A stretch of 5,705 nucleotides of DNA from an uncultured Magnetococcales bacterium (GTDB lineage: Bacteria; Pseudomonadota; Magnetococcia; Magnetococcales; Magnetaquicoccaceae): assembly GCA_903913345.1 (NCBI GenBank), contig CAIWLA010000685.1, positions 1 to 5,705 on the forward strand, written 5' to 3'. The notes under the pieces were generated by a model that saw only the letters and a list, made by a program, of their open reading frames with translations, did no database searches and was not told the DNA's origin. A program made the translations under genes and the position numbers. Below are positions 4,827-5,705 of the stretch, in pieces (the first letter of the stretch is position 1; each line of letters opens with the position of its first letter).

Positions 4827-5705
4827 GAGAGCCTCTGCGCGGCGGCGGTCGGTGCCATCTGCTGCAAAAACAACTGGGCCGCCTTGTTGGTGGAATCGAT
4901 CTCCAGGATCTGCTCAAACACCCGTCGTGCCGCCGCCTGATCGCCCAGATCGCTGTGCAATCTGCCCAACTTGATCATGGTGACCAGATCATTCTTGACC
5001 CGTTTGATAAATCCGGCATAGACCTCCAGGGCCTCCCGCCGCTGACCGGTCAGGCGCAACATATCCCCATAGTGGGGAATATGGATCGGGGAGATCTCGG
5101 AGAGACGTTTGGCAATGGGGAGGGCACCCGGCAAATCCTCTCGCAACAGGGCGATGGTAAAGAGACGCTGCAAGGCATCGGTCATGAGCAGCGGCGAGGT
5201 GATCTGGTGGAAACTCTCCTCCGCCTGCGTCATATCCCCGGCCAATTCCGCCACCAGTCCCTGGATGAACAAGACAAACTGCTCCTTGCGCGTGGTGGCG
5301 GATTCATCCAGGTCGCCAGAACCGGCGGCCTCCAGGGCACTCTTTTCCAACCCCTGGGCAAAGGCCAGCAATTGGTCACTCTCCTTCTGCCGGAACAGAT
5401 GCATTACCCGGAAGCGGACCGCCTGCGGCGTGGCCATGCTGCGGAAGAGGTGCGCCTTGTAGTCGGTTTCGGTCGCATCCAGGTCGCGTTGATAGGCATC
5501 AACCAGATCCTGGAATGCGGCCCTTGTCCCCTCTGGATAGGCTTCCATCGCCTCTTCCCTGCCATCCAAAAATATACGCAACCGTCCGGGCTGGTTGTCC
5601 TTTTTCCACTGAGCGATCAGGGTTTTCATGGTTGGATGGCCCTTTTGCTCTTCCATCCGGGCACGCAGTCGTTGGCGCGCATCATCCAACAGACGGATCA
5701 GGGCA
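4823..5705 (-). CDS. TPR-repeat protein, 5' end outside the window (partial)
   Basis: The reading frame is open from the right window edge to the TGA at 4823-4825, so at least 294 codons are coding and the true start probably lies beyond 5705. In-frame internal starts exist (TTG 5687-5689, ATG 5654-5656, ATG 5627-5629), but none has a convincing ribosome binding site. The N-terminal half is charged and helical. The C-terminal half, counted from the TTG, holds about four degenerate TPR-like helical hairpins at about 137-165, 171-200, 206-232 and 235-266; the clearest is the last, LGRLHSDLGDQAAARRVFEQ then ILEID. There is no signal peptide or membrane segment in the visible part. TPRs mediate protein contacts, and TPR proteins often accompany flagellin or surface-glycan glycosylation genes. 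The 4-base overlap with legC implies co-expression with the sugar pathway. Whether this is a stand-alone adaptor or the tail of a larger enzyme, such as a TPR-linked glycosyltransferase, cannot be told here. Confidence 0.75.
   Translation of the reverse strand, partial: ALIRLLDDARQRLRARMEEQKGHPTMKTLIAQWKKDNQPGRLRIFLDGREEAMEAYPEGTRAAFQDLVDAYQRDLDATETDYKAHLFRSMATPQAVRFRVMHLFRQKESDQLLAFAQGLEKSALEAAGSGDLDESATTRKEQFVLFIQGLVAELAGDMTQAEESFHQITSPLLMTDALQRLFTIALLREDLPGALPIAKRLSEISPIHIPHYGDMLRLTGQRREALEVYAGFIKRVKNDLVTMIKLGRLHSDLGDQAAARRVFEQILEIDSTNKAAQLFLQQMAPTAAAQRLS

Overview
The window is GC-rich bacterial DNA, with coding sequence on almost all of its length. Most of it (about 583 to 5705) is one minus-strand gene run. 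A single small plus-strand gene at the left end converges on it. The gene content points to a Gram-negative bacterium that decorates a surface structure (flagellin, O-antigen or capsule) with a nonulosonic acid. A proteobacterium is likely, and a magnetotactic-type lineage is only a guess. No rRNA, tRNA, CRISPR array, insertion sequence or phage gene was seen.

Minus strand, in transcription order: (1) a 5'-truncated TPR-repeat protein (4823-5705, frame open to the window edge). (2) A LegC-type PLP-dependent sugar aminotransferase (3675-4826) whose ATG overlaps the TPR stop codon as ATGA. (3) A NeuD/PglD/LegH-type left-handed beta-helix acyltransferase (3012-3644). (4) A PtmE-type sugar-1-phosphate nucleotidyltransferase with an N-terminal CBS pair (1953-3011), whose ATG directly abuts the previous stop. 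(5) An unrecognised polytopic membrane protein (583-1905) with a non-ATG start, separated from ptmE by a 47-bp gap that contains an RNA hairpin. Genes 2-4 fit the GDP-sugar route to legionaminic acid known from Campylobacter jejuni: PtmE charges glucosamine-1-phosphate with GTP, LegC aminates the 4-keto sugar, and the NeuD-like enzyme N-acetylates it. The dehydratase, hydrolase/epimerase, synthase and CMP-transferase of that route are not in the window. They would be expected beyond position 5705 or elsewhere.

Plus strand: 216-563 encodes a small MNT-type (minimal) nucleotidyltransferase, the kind usually paired with a HEPN protein. No HEPN gene is present next to it here. Only a 14-codon ORF overlaps its stop as ATGA before the convergent membrane gene begins. 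Upstream of it (1-215) there is a perfect dyad abutting a TTGACA hexamer, and a possible short leader ORF. No transcription terminator is obvious between the convergent genes.

The gene families of genes 2-4 and the MNT are well supported by motifs. The exact sugar made, the role of the TPR protein and the function of the membrane protein are inference or unknown.
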